Position numbers and translations under genes: made by a program. Under the pieces are notes generated by a model that saw only the letters and a list, made by a program, of their open reading frames with translations, was not told the DNA's origin and ran no database searches. From Cristatella mucedo (lineage: Eukaryota > Bryozoa > Phylactolaemata > Cristatellidae), in NCBI GenBank assembly GCA_009760855.2, contig WPIO01000078.1, positions 1,212,501 to 1,276,500 on the forward strand: a stretch of DNA of 64,000 bases, in the 5' to 3' direction. This document shows positions 45,860 through 58,214 of this stretch, piece after piece (within the stretch, counting starts at the first letter, position 1; the number at the start of each line of letters is the position of its first letter).

Positions 45860-46800
45860 TTCGACATGCTCCATGACTTCAACGTCACAGTAAATATGTC
45901 GATTAAGCGATGTAGCGCTTATCAAAATGACAACCAACGAATATCTACTGAGGTCACCAGTGCAGCTTCGTGGGCAGCAAATGTGCAATAACACGCATGG
46001 CCACAATTGGACGCCAAAATTAACAGATTCTTGCGAGCCGGTTAGTAGTAGGTTCCGGCCCAATGCAATCGCTTTACACAGAGCAAACCAGTCCGACCGG
46101 TTAAAATTGTATGCACTCCCTCTGTGATTGATTGCTGGCTATGGCGACGACCCCGAAAGTGAAGCACGACTGCACAAAATGTTATGAGCAGCTAACCGAG
46201 TAGCCATAGCAACACAACTGCACGGTCTAAGTTACACTTAGCTGTTCCTCATTGCAGGTTCGGTCCCTCGGTCACTCGAAGTGCAGTCTCTCGCGTGAAA
46301 CGACTGAAGTTGAAGCTCCACGCTCTTTCAGGGATCTCATTTCTGTTATCTCTCCCACCTAAAATTTTGAACTCTGCCACAGTTGGCATTCTCTCGGACC
46401 GTAACCTTCGTGGCCACTTTTAGGTTCATCTATGTCATTAATTTTCTTGAAACCCTCAGCTGATGGCATTCTTACGCTGCTTGCCTACCAGTCTAGCATC
46501 CTGGCTAGCATTGCGTACTAGTCGACCCACTTGCCTCTTCGTGTCGTTAGTCGGTGTGATCGCTTTTAGCTCTGGGTTATTGGAGCCCTTAAGTAGGTCT
46601 TGCTAACTAATAGGTCCCAGAGCATGTTCGTGGCTAGATTCGCACCCCGAGTTGCTTGAGGCGTTTAGTTAAAACCAACTGAAGCCAAATGCACGCGATT
46701 GTATCTATCAGTGAGAGCTGCTTTCTTTGCAGACTAAGGGGGCAGCTGGCCCACTGCCTACTTAGCCCTGCCACCATGTATCTGTATGGTCTGAATATAC
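45860..46800. other. No assigned gene
   Basis: No gene recognised. Around 46290-46620 the plus strand resembles the 3' end of some LINE (a stretch reading FRDLISVISP, with a long untranslated end), but not LINE-A or LINE-B, and I cannot prove it. Confidence 0.25.
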
Positions 46801-46811
46801 GTGTATATTGC

Positions 46812-47004
<193 letters not shown>

Positions 47005-47336
47005 TCGTACACGTGTCTGCAGCTATCTGTGGGTAGAGTGCCTTAACCATCACATTTATGTAATTAGCTGAAGTAGCCTCAGGGAAGAACATGACACGAT
47101 TCGAGAGGAAATTTCAGGATTCCCAAAGAAGGCGGTTTGTTAAGTTTTCAAGAACCTCAACACACAGCCAGAGGGCAATAAACTGCAGCGGCACACGATT
47201 TGCTGACGACAACAAACATGCATTCGAAATTCAAACCGAGTCTCGAGCCTCGAGGTGGCTGGCGCGGCAGCAGCTGAGCGAGCAATGAGTGAAAGGAAAG
47301 AGAACGAGATGCCCGGATGCACGCACGTCTGCTCAC

Positions 47337-47561
47337 CCTTCCTTCGTATAGAATGACAGGGATAACGAAACGTGTCCAGCATCGAGCAAAGCGAGCCTTG
47401 GTGACGAGCTCCCTCAGTCGAGTCGCGTCGTGCAGAGGTGCTGCGGCAGCAGTGACACCGCCAACACTGCCGTTCGATGACGGCACAGACAGCTCGCTTT
47501 CTAGCACGGCAATCTTGCTCGGGTACGAGTTGCACAGCTCGCCATTCTCGTTATCTGCCAC
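47337..47561 (-). CDS. MTMR14: MTMR14-like N-terminal domain exon
   Basis: A clean exon: acceptor tgctttttttaatcaag, 75 codons in phase 0 at both ends, donor GAAGG|GTGAGC. It reads NENGELCNSYPSKIAVLESE, then a short Ser/Gly/Ala-rich insert, then RLRELVTKARFARCWTRFVI and PVILYEGR. In MTMR14 the same order occurs: an N-x-NGDIC-x-x-YP start, an I-V-F-L-E-x-E strand, then a helix ending MARCRGRFVCPVILFKGK. No frame change or stop. This is the strongest single support for the family. The open frame continues outside the exon on both sides, but those parts do not match. Confidence 0.75.
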
Positions 47562-48299
47562 CTTGATTAAAAAAAGCATGCGACAGAGAGACAAATTCAC
47601 AGCAGACTGCAGTGAAAGGATGCCAGAGCTGGCTCGCTGACAAGCAGGAGTCTTGAACTGGCCGAGCCTCTCCGGCAGAAGAAGCTGCGCTGGATCAACT
47701 TGCCGACGGCCACACCGTGGTATATAAAGAACAGCAGTTCTGCAGGTAGGTCGGGTGCAATGTCCAATAGTGGAACTGTGTCCACCTTGCCATGCTTCCA
47801 GCACCAATACGGTTGGCCAACAACAATCCAGGCACCTAGGCTGCTGTGGCCCGATCTCCACCGCGCCCCTTAGAAGAGGTAGTGCTCCACGTGTAGCACA
47901 AGGCTCCTGCCGATTTAGCTCACAATATGGGGCCACGTTCTGGCACCAGCGAATCTGCACTCTTTTCTGGCCCAGAGCTCTCATTCGACTATCGGGTAAT
48001 TAGGAATTGTGCTACCAGGCATTCACATACCTCTAAGCTCATTATTGGCAAGCTGCTAAGTCCGACAAGGAGCAAGGACAAGCGGTCAACAGAGTCCCCT
48101 AGAAACAGGCCCGAATAGACAGAACTACCAAGAAAGCTGTTTCTGCTCATGCTGGGTGGCAATACATTCCTGCCTGCCTGCACAATCGGAGCACTACGAT
48201 GCAAATCGTGCCGAGCTTCGGCGGCTACATTGGCACATGCGTTTTCTGCAGAAGCTCATTTCCCGGCTCTTATCGACATCGCTGCACGACCAACTATGT

Positions 48300-48310
48300 A
48301 CACACACACA

Positions 48311-48346
<36 letters not shown>

Positions 48347-48357
48347 CACGCACACAA

Positions 48358-48390
<33 letters not shown>

Positions 48391-48450
48391 TAGATAGGAT
48401 ATACCCACATATGTATATATATATATATATATATATTCTATAAATATACA
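48300..48450. repeat. (CA)n then (TA)n microsatellite
   Basis: CA units, a short aaagcacg break, then TA units with cac and gat interruptions. Confidence 0.95.
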
Positions 48451-48489
48451 TACATACAAGCACACATATATATATTTATAAATATGAAA

Positions 48490-48970
48490 ATATATAATAA
48501 CACACTTCATAAAGCATCCTCAGGGAGCTCAATCTCTTTCTAGGTGCTTTATATTTGCTGCAAAGGAAACACGATCGAATGGTGAATAGTATCATGCTTG
48601 ATAAACAGCAAGACTAACATGGTTAGGGGGTGACAAGCACAGAGTCAGCATGCAAGTGTGGGTAGTGACAGCATGCAATAGTGTCAGCACACATAAGCAC
48701 ATAAAGGACGAATTACAGGGACCCACTGATGCTATCATAAATAGAAGCATTTCTAATTTCTTTTTAAATGTGGTCAAGCCACATAAAGTCCCAGGGGATG
48801 TCAAAACGGAGATCGGGAGGGAGTTCCAGGCTTACGAACTAAAGGCACGGTCTCTCCAAAAGATTTGAGATTTGTACGAGGTATAGGGAAACAGTTAGAT
48901 TGCGAAAAGCAGGTGGTACGATGCCTGGTGGGGCAGAAGATCTGATAGCTAGGCTGAAGCTCGGATGATC
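48490..48970 (-). mobile_element. LINE-A 3' fragment
   Basis: 'cataaagcatcctcagggag', 'ctcaatctctttctaggtgc', 'tacgaggtatagggaaacag', 'gtggtacgatgcctggtggg', matching the reverse copy at 50.6-51.1 kb. Confidence 0.8.
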
Positions 48971-48974
48971 TTAC

Positions 48975-49257
48975 ATATCAATTATATAGCATCCTAAGAG
49001 AACAAACTCTACAGGCTGTGATTGCCCAGGAAGTAAGGTGCTCGCTCTTCACTGAGGTCGTGGCTTCGAATCCTTCAGAGAGTGAGCCTTTACAGTCACT
49101 GCAAGAGGTGGTGATAGCCGTCTAGACTCTTCTGCCTAACCAATTAGACTGTTAAACCAGCTTATATCCAGGCACTTATATGCTGCAGGGCTTGAGCCTA
49201 CGCCCTTGGTCGCTAAAGGCAAGCACCTTAACTTGGGGCCAAACCAGGTCGCCATAA
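48975..49257 (-). mobile_element. SINE-2 split by a SINE-1 insertion
   Basis: The SINE-2 tail ('tatatagcatcctaagagaa') lies at 48977-49012, and its body and head ('caggcacttatatgctgcag', 'cttgagcctacgcccttggt') at 49168-49257. Between them is a plus-strand SINE-1. Confidence 0.65.
49015..49163 (+). mobile_element. SINE-1 nested in SINE-2
   Basis: 'aggaagtaaggtgctcgctc', B box (cgtggcttcgaatccttcag), 'actgcaagaggtggtgatag', 'gactcttctgcctaaccaat', 'agactgttaaaccagctta'. Confidence 0.7.
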
Positions 49258-50044
49258 TAACATTATAGAGGCAATTTAGCCACACAAAAAGTCATCGGAA
49301 AGCCAGATATTGTCAAGCAGGTTGACCTTGTCGACCTTAACTCTCCCGGAGCCCTTCACTACAGACTTGATCCAAGCTATCGCTAGCGACCTGAGTACAG
49401 GCCATCTCTCAGCTTTCTGTTTTAGAATGCCAGCAGCCGGAATGTCACAGCTAGTTCTAGCTTCACAGGCCGATACCTACTGCTACATGTGCATCAATTT
49501 GATCTTGCGTTCGAGCAGCATTTTCTAATTCTTAAGCATATCTACATAGTCCATCGGTTTTTAATTGAGGGCAATGCCAACGACTTTTGGGACAGTCTGC
49601 TCTCTGACGGTTGACAGATGAAACAAGATTCAACCCCTGGCAAAGACGGACAAAAGTCAAGCCCAGAGTGAAAAAAGAGAGCCTTCAAATGCACAGCTAA
49701 TTTTCATTTATAAAACCACTGGAAGATACCACACATGGAAATATCTATGACAACGTAGCTGCTAAAATCCAGTCGAATAGAGAGTCCTTGCTTACAGGCC
49801 ATATTTAGCTCAGATTACTGGAGTTTATCCATTCGCAAAGCAGGCATCATCGGCGGATCGCAGCTGAAGGTTATATGGTGTGGCGAATTTTCTAAAATGC
49901 GTTGCAGGACGGATGAAGGTTATAATTTCCCTACAGTGGCCCTTGGCTTCTGGGTAGTTACAAAGTGCAAAAGTTTTGAGCATGTAGCTAAGGCTTCCAA
50001 AAGAAAAAAACTCCAAAAGTGGAGGCATAATGTCCCAAAGTCTT

Positions 50045-50230
50045 AGTCTTAGTCACTTCGTACAAGTCTCCAAAGGATTTGAGACTTGTACGAGGTATGG
50101 GTAAACAGTTAGATTCCAAAAAGTGGATGGCACGATGATTAGCCTGGTGAGGGAGCAGATCTGATAGGTAGGCTGGAGTCGAAGAATAAAGGAACCTAAA
50201 ATAATATATGAAATAGGACCTAAAGTATAA
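50045..50230 (-). mobile_element. LINE-A fragment
   Basis: 'ggatttgagacttgtacgag', 'gtatgggtaaacagttagat', 'tctgataggtaggctggagt' match the coding end of LINE-A in reverse. Confidence 0.65.
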
Positions 50231-50589
50231 GCATCTTGAACCTGAGTAAAGACCCAGTGGTCAAGGAATAGCCTGTTCTCCTACAGCAGAGTTAGGCGAG
50301 ATTTCTGGGGATGAAGAATTTCTCGGATGAGCAAGATGTAACTATACACCTAGCAGACAGGCTTAGCAAGACAGGCCAGGGGCTCAGCATGCTGTCCAAT
50401 GACCAAAACAGACAACGAGGACTGCTTAAAAACCAACCAGCACCTGTAAAGGCTGCAACCTACATTCCCAAGGGCCAACAAACAGGCAAAACCAAGAAGC
50501 CATCTCCAAAACGCGGTTTGGATGCGGAGACATGGGTGTGCCGGCTCATCACACAGGTACACGAAAGAGGTCTAACTAGCAGATCATCT

Positions 50590-52450
50590 GAATAATGATA
50601 ATAACAATACATTTGATAAAGCACCACGAGAGAACTCAATCTCTTTCTAGGCGCTTTACATTTGCTGCAAAGGATGCACGATCGAATGGTTAGTGGAACA
50701 TGCTCAATAAACAACAAAAATAACATGGTTAGGAGTGACATGCACTGGGTCAGTATTAAAGTACGGTTAGTGGCAGCAACCACAATGTCAGCACGCATAC
50801 GAAAGCACACAAAGGACGAATCACAGGGACCCACTAAATGCTGTGATAAAAAGATGCATTTTTACTTCATTTTAAATGTGGTGAAGTCAGGAGGTGTCTT
50901 GACACAAGTAGGGAGTGAGTTCCACGCTTTGAGAACACACTACTAAAAGCACGGTCTCCACAGGATTTGAGGGTTGTACGAAGTATAGGTAAACAGTTCG
51001 ATTCCAAAAAGCAAGTAGTACGATGCTTAGCCAGGTGGGGGAGTAGATCTAAAAGGTAGGCTGGAGCCAAAGAATGAAGGGACCTAAAAGTGAGGAACAC
51101 AAACTGGAAGTCGATGAGTTGCTTGACTGGGAGCCAGTGCAGGTCAGTGAGAAGTGGTGTGATGTGGCAACTGCAATGCTCACGTCAGACAAGCCTAGCT
51201 GCAGAGTTTTGCACCAGTTGTAAGCGCCTGATTTGCACAGGCCGGTATACCAGCTAGCAGTGAGTTACAGAAGTCAAGACAGCATGTCACGAATGCATGG
51301 ACCAACTTGGACGTGGTATCTTTATCTAAACAAGCCCGAATTTTAGCAATGCCATGTAGCTGAAAGTAGGCAGACTTGACTGTTGAGCTGATGTGGTCGT
51401 CTAGTAAAAGGTCACTTTGGACCATGACACCTAGATTTCGTGCAGATTCAACAGGAGATACGCTAGCAGAGCCAACTTTGAAGGTTAGCCTTTCCAATTT
51501 CCGAATCACACTTGGTTTGCCCATAAATAGTAAGTTGGTTTTATCATCATTCAATTTAAGAAAGTTTGCTGCCATCCATGTGCAGATGTCATCAATACAT
51601 GCAGCAAGGGGGTTGAAAGAATTCGACGTGCTCGAGGGCTGGGATGAATCAAAGCAAAGATACAACCGAGTGTCATCCAGATAGAAGTGAAAGCCTGGAT
51701 TGTGCTTGGCAATCACATCGGCAAGAAGAATATAAACCGTGAAAAGAACAGGACCTAGCACGGAGCCCTGAGGTATCCCATATTTTAGAAGTTCCTCGGA
51801 TGATCTTTTTCCATTCACATCAATACTCTGGAGTCTCCCACTGAGATGGGACCTGAACCATTGCAGTGCTGTGCCAGTGATCCCCAGGCGATATGAGAGG
51901 TGCTAAAGAAAGACTTGGTGATCGATAGTATCAAAACTTGCCGAAAGATAGAGGAAATCAAGCAAAGATACTCTACCTATTTCTGCATTCCTAAGTAGGT
52001 CGTTGTACACTCGAAGCAATGCTGACTCTGTGGAGTGATTAGCTCTAAAACCAAACTGGAACTTACTAGCAAGGTTTACAGTTTCACTATATGAGTTCAG
52101 CTGGTCTGCCACGACTCGTGCCAGTGTCTGATAGGAACGGTAGAAGGGAGACTGGGCAGAAGTTGCTCAAGTTCTCTTGGTCTAGTGTTGCTTTCTTGAG
52201 TAATGGCCTGACTACAGCCTCTTTGAATAGTGCTAGGACATGACCTGATGCTAACGACATCTCTGCTTTTAAAGTGCAAGACTTACCGAAAACTTGTAGT
52301 CTTTGGCAAATAGGTCCAAACAGGCTCTCACAGCCAACGATGCCTAAAAAAAAGTAGGTTAGGCTGTCTACAGATTGATACTGATATTGATACTGACTGA
52401 TGAGCATCCATAACAAAGTCGGCAGCAAAATAAGATGCTGCCACCGGCTG
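50590..52450 (-). mobile_element. LINE-A, 5'-truncated copy with reverse transcriptase
   Basis: The longest LINE-A copy. On the minus strand it passes an ASGHVLALFKEAVVRPLL block, KFQFGFRANHSTESALLRVY, LSASFDTIDHQVFL, then YGIPQGSVLGPVLFTVYILL and the active-site region FHFYLDDTRLYL. Next come LNDDKTNLLFMGKPSV, LDDHISSTVKSAYFQL and the 3' UTR to 'aatacatttgataaagcacc'. The active-site Tyr-Ala-Asp-Asp reads YLDD. Frame changes occur at about 51800-51900 and 51200, so it is not active. Reverse transcriptase would copy its own RNA at a nicked target. Confidence 0.88.
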
Positions 52451-54245
52451 TCCAGTCACCTGACAGTAACCAATGATGCTCTTAAATAAATCTCCTGCAT
52501 CATTGCCTGGTACTAGAGGCATCAAAATGTACTTGGGTGTGTTCACCATAAAAAGGATGTGTGCAGGCCAACCAGCCACAGTGTGCACATAGTAAACAAC
52601 ATCTTACCCAATCCTAACCAAACCCACCAGAGCTGCTCGACAGGATGATAGGTGGAGAGGGAGTTGGAAAGAACTGAGAGTACACATTCCTTACGGTTAT
52701 GCATCTGAAGAAAATCGTAGAGTCAGGGCTGTAAAAGTGCCCAGAAAGATATTCAGTTCTCTTAGGGTGCTATACAAGTGTATTATTATAATTATTATAA
52801 GCATACATCAAAGTACATAACCAAAAAATGAGAACATCATTGGGCAAATATAAGTAAATTCCAACATCAGGTTAACAGAAAAACGTCATGACAGAAGGTC
52901 AATGCCTATATAGGAATTGTATGAATCACGAAAAACTACAGGAAATGTGATGGGCTGGCCTGCCATTGACGGTGGTTGTTAGACACGCACAGTCTACAGT
53001 TCCTCGCCTGCATCTGATCTTTCCAGAAGTGAAATAACCGCACTAGCCTTTCGTCGACCACCTCGACCAACCACTCTAGAGCCCTCAAATGCTGGCACCT
53101 CCAGCTGTGAGACCGGCAGAGGATCAAAGCTGCCGATGCACAATGAAAAGCGTAGTAAACGACAGAAGACTTGTATTGACGACTTCTCAAATCACAGCAA
53201 CAAACAGGCCTGTAGTGTTGTCACCGAAATTCTGGCTACCCAAACTATATTACAAGGGTGCAGCATGAACGATATCAAGGCTTGCCTGCCGTGTTCGTAC
53301 CCATGAACTAAGCACAATAATAATAATGCACTCACTTGATAAAGCGCCCTCAGAGAACTCGATCTCTTTCTAGGCACTTTACATGAGCGATGCTGGAGCC
53401 ACACGAGCAAGCCGAAGATGATCGCTAAGGTGCCGGCACAGTGCCCATCACCACAGTTTTTCCAGTTACCGCTTCAACAGTGCAGATCTAGACGAATCCA
53501 AGCCACGGCCAAAGCTAGCCAAACAGATTTTGACACTCTGCAGGCGGTAGCGAGTGGCTGAGCACCTAGCACTCCGTATCCGTGCCGGTTCTGCCAACAC
53601 GATCACCACCGCATAACCGGGTCCGCCCGCGAGCAGGGATAAATCGCAAGCCGCAGCTTCCGTTCATCGCTCATCGCTTAAAAGCTTACGGGAGAATGGC
53701 CGAAATCTATTCGGGTGCACGCTGTGCCAGGGCAAGCTCTCAGCAATCGCAGTCTCTGCCTCACACGAAACGACACTGCTCACAAGGCTGCAGCACATTG
53801 CAATCCCTTTGAACGCTACGTAAGGTACACAGCGAGCCTCGGATACAAGCGTACAAGGACCTAGTGGATACACCTACCTATTCGGCCACAGACCTTGAGC
53901 CTCCCTCTGTGGAGGAGCCTTTATAAAAGGTGTCTACTACTGTCTGGCTATCGTGGGGCATTGCCGCAGCTCTGTTTGCAACGCTGAAGGAAGGCACGCG
54001 AGCGCAGCGCTGAAATAGATTGTCGCATTTGTGAGAGCGGCCAAAAAATTGGAGACCTTCCAGTATTTAGGCTTCGTGTATTCACTCGGAAGCTGAGCGC
54101 CGGTTCTACAGGCCGGCTACGCCACCCCAGAGCCTACACTGTTTGCCATTACTCGGAAGCAGAAGCAAAGACGATTCGGCCAAGCCCAAAATTAAGAAAA
54201 AAAGATAAGCGCAGGATAATTAATGAATAAGATACAAAAAAACTC
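52450..54245. other. Intron 1 region of the MTMR14-like locus, 5' side
   Basis: Holds LINE-A tail fragments at 52725-52800 (plus) and 53320-53390 (minus). No further coding segment recognised; the short family segment expected between the first exon and 47561 was not found. Confidence 0.4.
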
Positions 54246-54247
54246 AC

Positions 54248-54340
54248 CGAGTTGGGGGAATCCTTGGTTCTGTAAGCCTTGCGCACCATAACCGCAATCA
54301 AGTCGCGAATGTCCTCGCCTGTCAAACGTTCAATGTCCAT
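54248..54340 (-). CDS. MTMR14: MTMR14-like first coding exon
   Basis: ATG at 54340-54338 in good context (cggagATGG). 31 codons read MDIERLTGEDIRDLIAVMV and RKAYRTKDSPNS, ending at a consensus donor (AACTCG|GTGAGT) in phase 0. The family starts with an acidic helix (ELLEEFSRTQYRAKD in the human protein), and FSRTQYRAKD aligns with MVRKAYRTKD. The next exon would supply the KxERIxKRCLxLFG segment, which I did not find. A TA-rich stretch (atatataacc) sits about 15-25 bases upstream of the ATG. Confidence 0.6.
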
Positions 54341-54734
54341 CTCCGGCGGCGGTTATATATTGAAGGTAAACTTGAATAGGAGCATTATGTATGCCAAGCC
54401 GACGACAAATAGTCCGAGAAAGTTGTGAGACCGCAGTTGGCCGGCCAGACCGTATCCGTTCGAGCGGAAGTAGGGAAGGCCCTGGTCCCGGAAGCTACCT
54501 TGTAAGATGTGCCACGCCCTCTCCCCTGGCGGGTTACTTGCTGAGGTTCCGAGAGAGTCGATACCGGAGCATTTTTACTGCGTCGGAGTAGCTCCATACT
54601 CACATTAGCACAAATATGCAGTGAAATGACAGAATTCACGGCCAGCCAAAAAGTTTTACTGTGCAAAGTAGATGCTCATAGCCGCGCCCACATGTTAAAC
54701 TAGAACCGCAAGTATTAACGATAAAAATAGTAAG

Positions 54735-54900
54735 AATATATTTATATAGCACCCTCAGAGAGCTACACAATTTTTAAGGCACTTTCATCATTTCTGTAAA
54801 GGAATCATGACCAAATGGTTATTAATAGCATCCATAGTGTCAGCACGCGTAACCACACACAGGACGAACGACAAGGACCTGGCAAATGCTGAGAGCTGCA
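54735..54900 (-). mobile_element. LINE-A 3' tail
   Basis: 'tatatagcaccctcagagag', 'tttttaaggcactttcatca', 'cacacacaggacgaacgaca', 'cctggcaaatgctgagagct'. Confidence 0.65.
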
Positions 54901-55296
54901 GGTATATTCTTATCACAGGCAATTACGCTTGGAATCCAAGTTCGAGCTTGTGATAATAGCGACTCCACTTCTAGTTTTGACTGATCTAGGGTTGTGAAAA
55001 AAGGACACACCTGTCGGGGTTGCGTCTTTAATTGTCGGGCAGTTTACCTATTTCAGCCAAGTTTCAGTCAAGTCGAGCACGTCGAGACCTTTATCAGAAA
55101 TAAGGTCACTTATTAATAGGATTTTATTGCAAACTGAGTGAGGATTACAAAGACAAGTGTTAAGCGGGGTCGCCGGAGCTATAGCTGGCCTGATGACCAC
55201 TAAACTTAGCTATCACCACTTAAATTAGATAAAATTTTCTTGACGTGAAAGTAGAAAAATGGTCTATTACAGTTTGAAAGTCAATATTTTTATTGT

Positions 55297-55500
55297 TTAT
55301 TTATCTATGCTTAACAAGGCCAAATAATAGAGCCAGTCTTTGCCCACTGATGCTCTCACATAAAGTACGGTTGTTTTCAGCTTTTTAAAGGAACGCTCAC
55401 AACTGGCAGCTGGTACAAAAAAGGTGAGAAGAACTTGCAAGGCAACTCTCATAATAGGAAACACATCTTCCCCATAGCTGACGATGAAAGACATGAGTTC
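55297..55500 (-). pseudogene. hAT transposase C-terminal fragment
   Basis: An open frame of 65 codons reads MRVALQVLLTFFVPAASCER, SFKKLKTTVLYVRASVGKDW and ends YLALLSIDK. This is the hAT dimerisation region: a hydrophobic lead-in, the hallmark A/S-x-C-E-R-x-F-S-x-L-K, then R-x-x-M/V-x-x-x-R/W-L-x-x-L-A-L-L-S-I. hAT enzymes cut and paste DNA transposons with 8-bp target duplications. The catalytic part upstream is not seen, so this is a remnant. Confidence 0.75.
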
Positions 55501-56379
55501 CAGTGGTACACTTTATGCTAAGTTTGTATGTATACGCCAACAATAAAAACACGGCTATTCTTCGCTCAGCGCGTCAACAAAACCATATTAGTAAAAGCAC
55601 AACAATAGCCTGTATTTTACGGCAAACACACACAGGTGACTTAAAGCTGAGTGGCTAACAGGCTTACAGCCGCTAACGCTCAGCGCCAGTACTCGCAGAC
55701 CGGCAGTGCGTTGCTCCAGCAGAGCGGCTGCGGTCAGGCACCAGCCTTATGTAGTTAGCCAGGTCAGAACTCACACAATAATCTATCGTTACATATTGTT
55801 ACATAATTATGCAAAATGATGCTCGTAAGCCTCGGCTTATCGTGGCTGCCTAATAGGCGTTCCAATTCAGCGGCAAAGCTCTTAGTTTTTATCGAGGCTC
55901 AGCTATCAAGCTCATAGTTTATTATCGGAGGTATTACGCAAACAACACTGCATGGGCCGGATTAGCTCTGGCGTGTGCGACAGGCTGGCACAGACAATTA
56001 AGCTCAGCTCGTGCGGTCTAAAAGTGTGTCCGTGCTCAGCCACGGCACGCTGTCTCACAGTTGACTCTGCGTAGTAGGCCGGGGTCGCACTTGGCGAGAG
56101 GAAGCCCGCTTGCGGATGGGGCTAGCGGACAGGAAAGGTAGTTAAAACGCTGACAGAGAGGTTGAACGGCTGTGTGCTAGTTACGCTGCGAGAGCCAGCC
56201 GAAAACACGGTGGTTGAAACCCTTTCAGTGTTTCCGCGTCGTCGCGTGTGTGCCGCCTGAGCGTTGAGCTTCAGTATATGCTTAACTAGCTCAGCCAGCA
56301 ATAATCAAGACAATTGAATCAAGGACTTGCTTGAAATAAAGATTGGTATTCAAACACAAAAAAGGTTTTCTAAAAATAT

Positions 56380-56580
56380 GTACAATCCATTTTGCCTTTG
56401 GCGCCCCTAGGCCTTGGTGACCGGGGACGTCTGTGCCCCCTCGCTACGCCTCCGGATGTGGTTGCTAGCACTGGCGGAGCCAGGGGTCAGGGGAGGTCTT
56501 GCTCCCCCCACTTGTTGGGTTGCCACATGGGCCGCCAATATTATTACGCCCGCCGACCATTAGGTAATACGTCCAGTTTG
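56380..56580. mobile_element. Possible hAT-type element ends
   Basis: 'cactggcggagccaggggtc' and, facing it, 'ccccctcgctacgcctccgg' resemble the outer ends of ZMYM-like hAT elements (CAxTGGCGGAxCCAGG). They meet head to head around 56460-56475, as if two elements inserted side by side. Linked by position to the transposase fragment 1 kb left; no target duplication confirmed. Confidence 0.35.
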
Positions 56581-56684
56581 CGAGAAGCCGCTGAGTGCAA
56601 GTCGAATAAAAACTATGAATGTTAAATAATTTTAACTTTTAGTGGATATATATACTACATTTAATGAAAATATTTCGCGTCTTA

Positions 56685-57757
56685 TCCTACAAATCCCTCC
56701 CAGCCTTCGAGCAACTCAAATTCTCTAAACTCACTTGCTGCATGCATTGATGACATCCGCACATGGATGGCAGCAAATTTTCTGGAACTAAACGATGATA
56801 AAACTAACTTACTAGTTATGCGCAAACCCAGTGTGATTCAAAAATTGGAAAGGCTGACGCACAAAATTGGCTCTGCTAGCATATCTCCTGTCGAATCAGC
56901 TCGAAATCTAGGTGTCATATTTCAAAGCGACCTCTCGTTGGACGACCATATCAGCTCCACGGTCAAATCTGCCTATTTTCAGCTTCATAATATTGCTTAA
57001 ATTCGGGCTTGTTTAGATAAGGATAAAACGTCTAAGTTGGTCAATGCATTCGTGACATCTCGTCTCGACTTCTGCAACTCACTGCTTACTGGCCGACCAG
57101 CATGTGCGATCAGGCGATTGCAGCTGGTGCAAAACTCTGCAGCTAGGCTTGTCTGTTGTGAGCGTCGCAGTTGCCACATTACTCCACTTCTCGCCGACCT
57201 GCACTGGCTACCAGTCAAGCAACGGATTGACTTCAAGGTTTTGTCGCTCACTTTTAGGTCCCTTCATTCTATGGCTCCAGCCTATCTCTCCGACATACTC
57301 CCCCATCAGGCCAAGCATCGTACCACACGCTTTCCGGAATCCAACAGTCTATAAATACCTCGTACAAACCTTAAATACTTTGGAGACCGTGCATTTAGTT
57401 CGTATGCTCACAAAGCCTGGAACTCCCTCCCGACCTGCGTCAGAACATCCCCTGACCTGACCACATTTAAAAGGAACTTAAAAACACACCTATTTAGGAC
57501 AGCATTTAGTGGGTGCCGGTGATTCGTCCTCGATGTGCTTATGAGTGCTGACACTGTGCATGCTGCCACTAACCACATTTGCATGCTGACCCTGTGCATG
57601 TCACCCCTAACCATGTTATTCATTTTGTTTGTTTTTTGAGCATGATTTTACTTACCATTTAATTGCATTTCCATTTGCAGCAAATATAAAGCGCCTAGAA
57701 AGAGATTAAGTTCTCTGAGGGCGCTTTATCAAGTACATTATTATTATTATTATTAAA
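56685..57757 (+). mobile_element. LINE-A, 5'-truncated copy, best 3' reference
   Basis: Starts inside the RT (DDIRTWMAANFLELNDDKTN), continues LDDHISSTVKSAYFQLHNIA, one stop (TAA at 56998), then SRLDFCNSLLTGRPACAIRR, HITPLLADLHWLPVKQRID and SLTFRSLHSMAPAYLSDIL. 3' UTR ends 'gcctagaaagagattaagtt', 'ctctgagggcgctttatcaa', (ATT)n. This is the cleanest copy of the tail shared with SINE-2. Confidence 0.9.
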
Positions 57758-58214
57758 TCAAAATCCGGCTCCACCTTTCACAATACATTTTGATGAATTA
57801 GCAGTGTTATCAGTTTAGAGAATAGGATCATTATTCAAATTTGCAAATAATTAAACTAGGCAAGAAATCAAAATTATCGTATCGCCAAGATAGTCGCTTC
57901 GAAAAAAATGAAGAACTTTAGCACGGACTGAATCGTAAAATGACCCGTTTGCTTTGTGCCAGACGACCATGCGGCGACGCGATAAACGGCTCTTGATTAC
58001 ATTGTGACTAACTTATGAACGAGTGAGGGCGGTGCTGTGCGTCGTGCGTAGGGGGAATGCTTCAGCCACGTTCTGTCATGAATAGGACCTACGCCGGTTA
58101 AACATTTCCAGCGTGACAATTCTGTCTGACCACCCCTCCCCGGACGAGCGAGCGCTCATGAGAGCGAGTGCATTCGCTAAGCGCGCCTGCCTGGTCACGA
58201 GCGGTAGTGCGCTT

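Noticed and set aside
47157-47984. 275-codon minus frame taken as one exon
   Set aside because: Only 47337-47561 matches the MTMR14 family and has splice sites at both ends. The flanking parts do not match and are probably intron.
51376-51684. 102-codon plus frame
   Set aside because: Antisense of the LINE-A reverse transcriptase.
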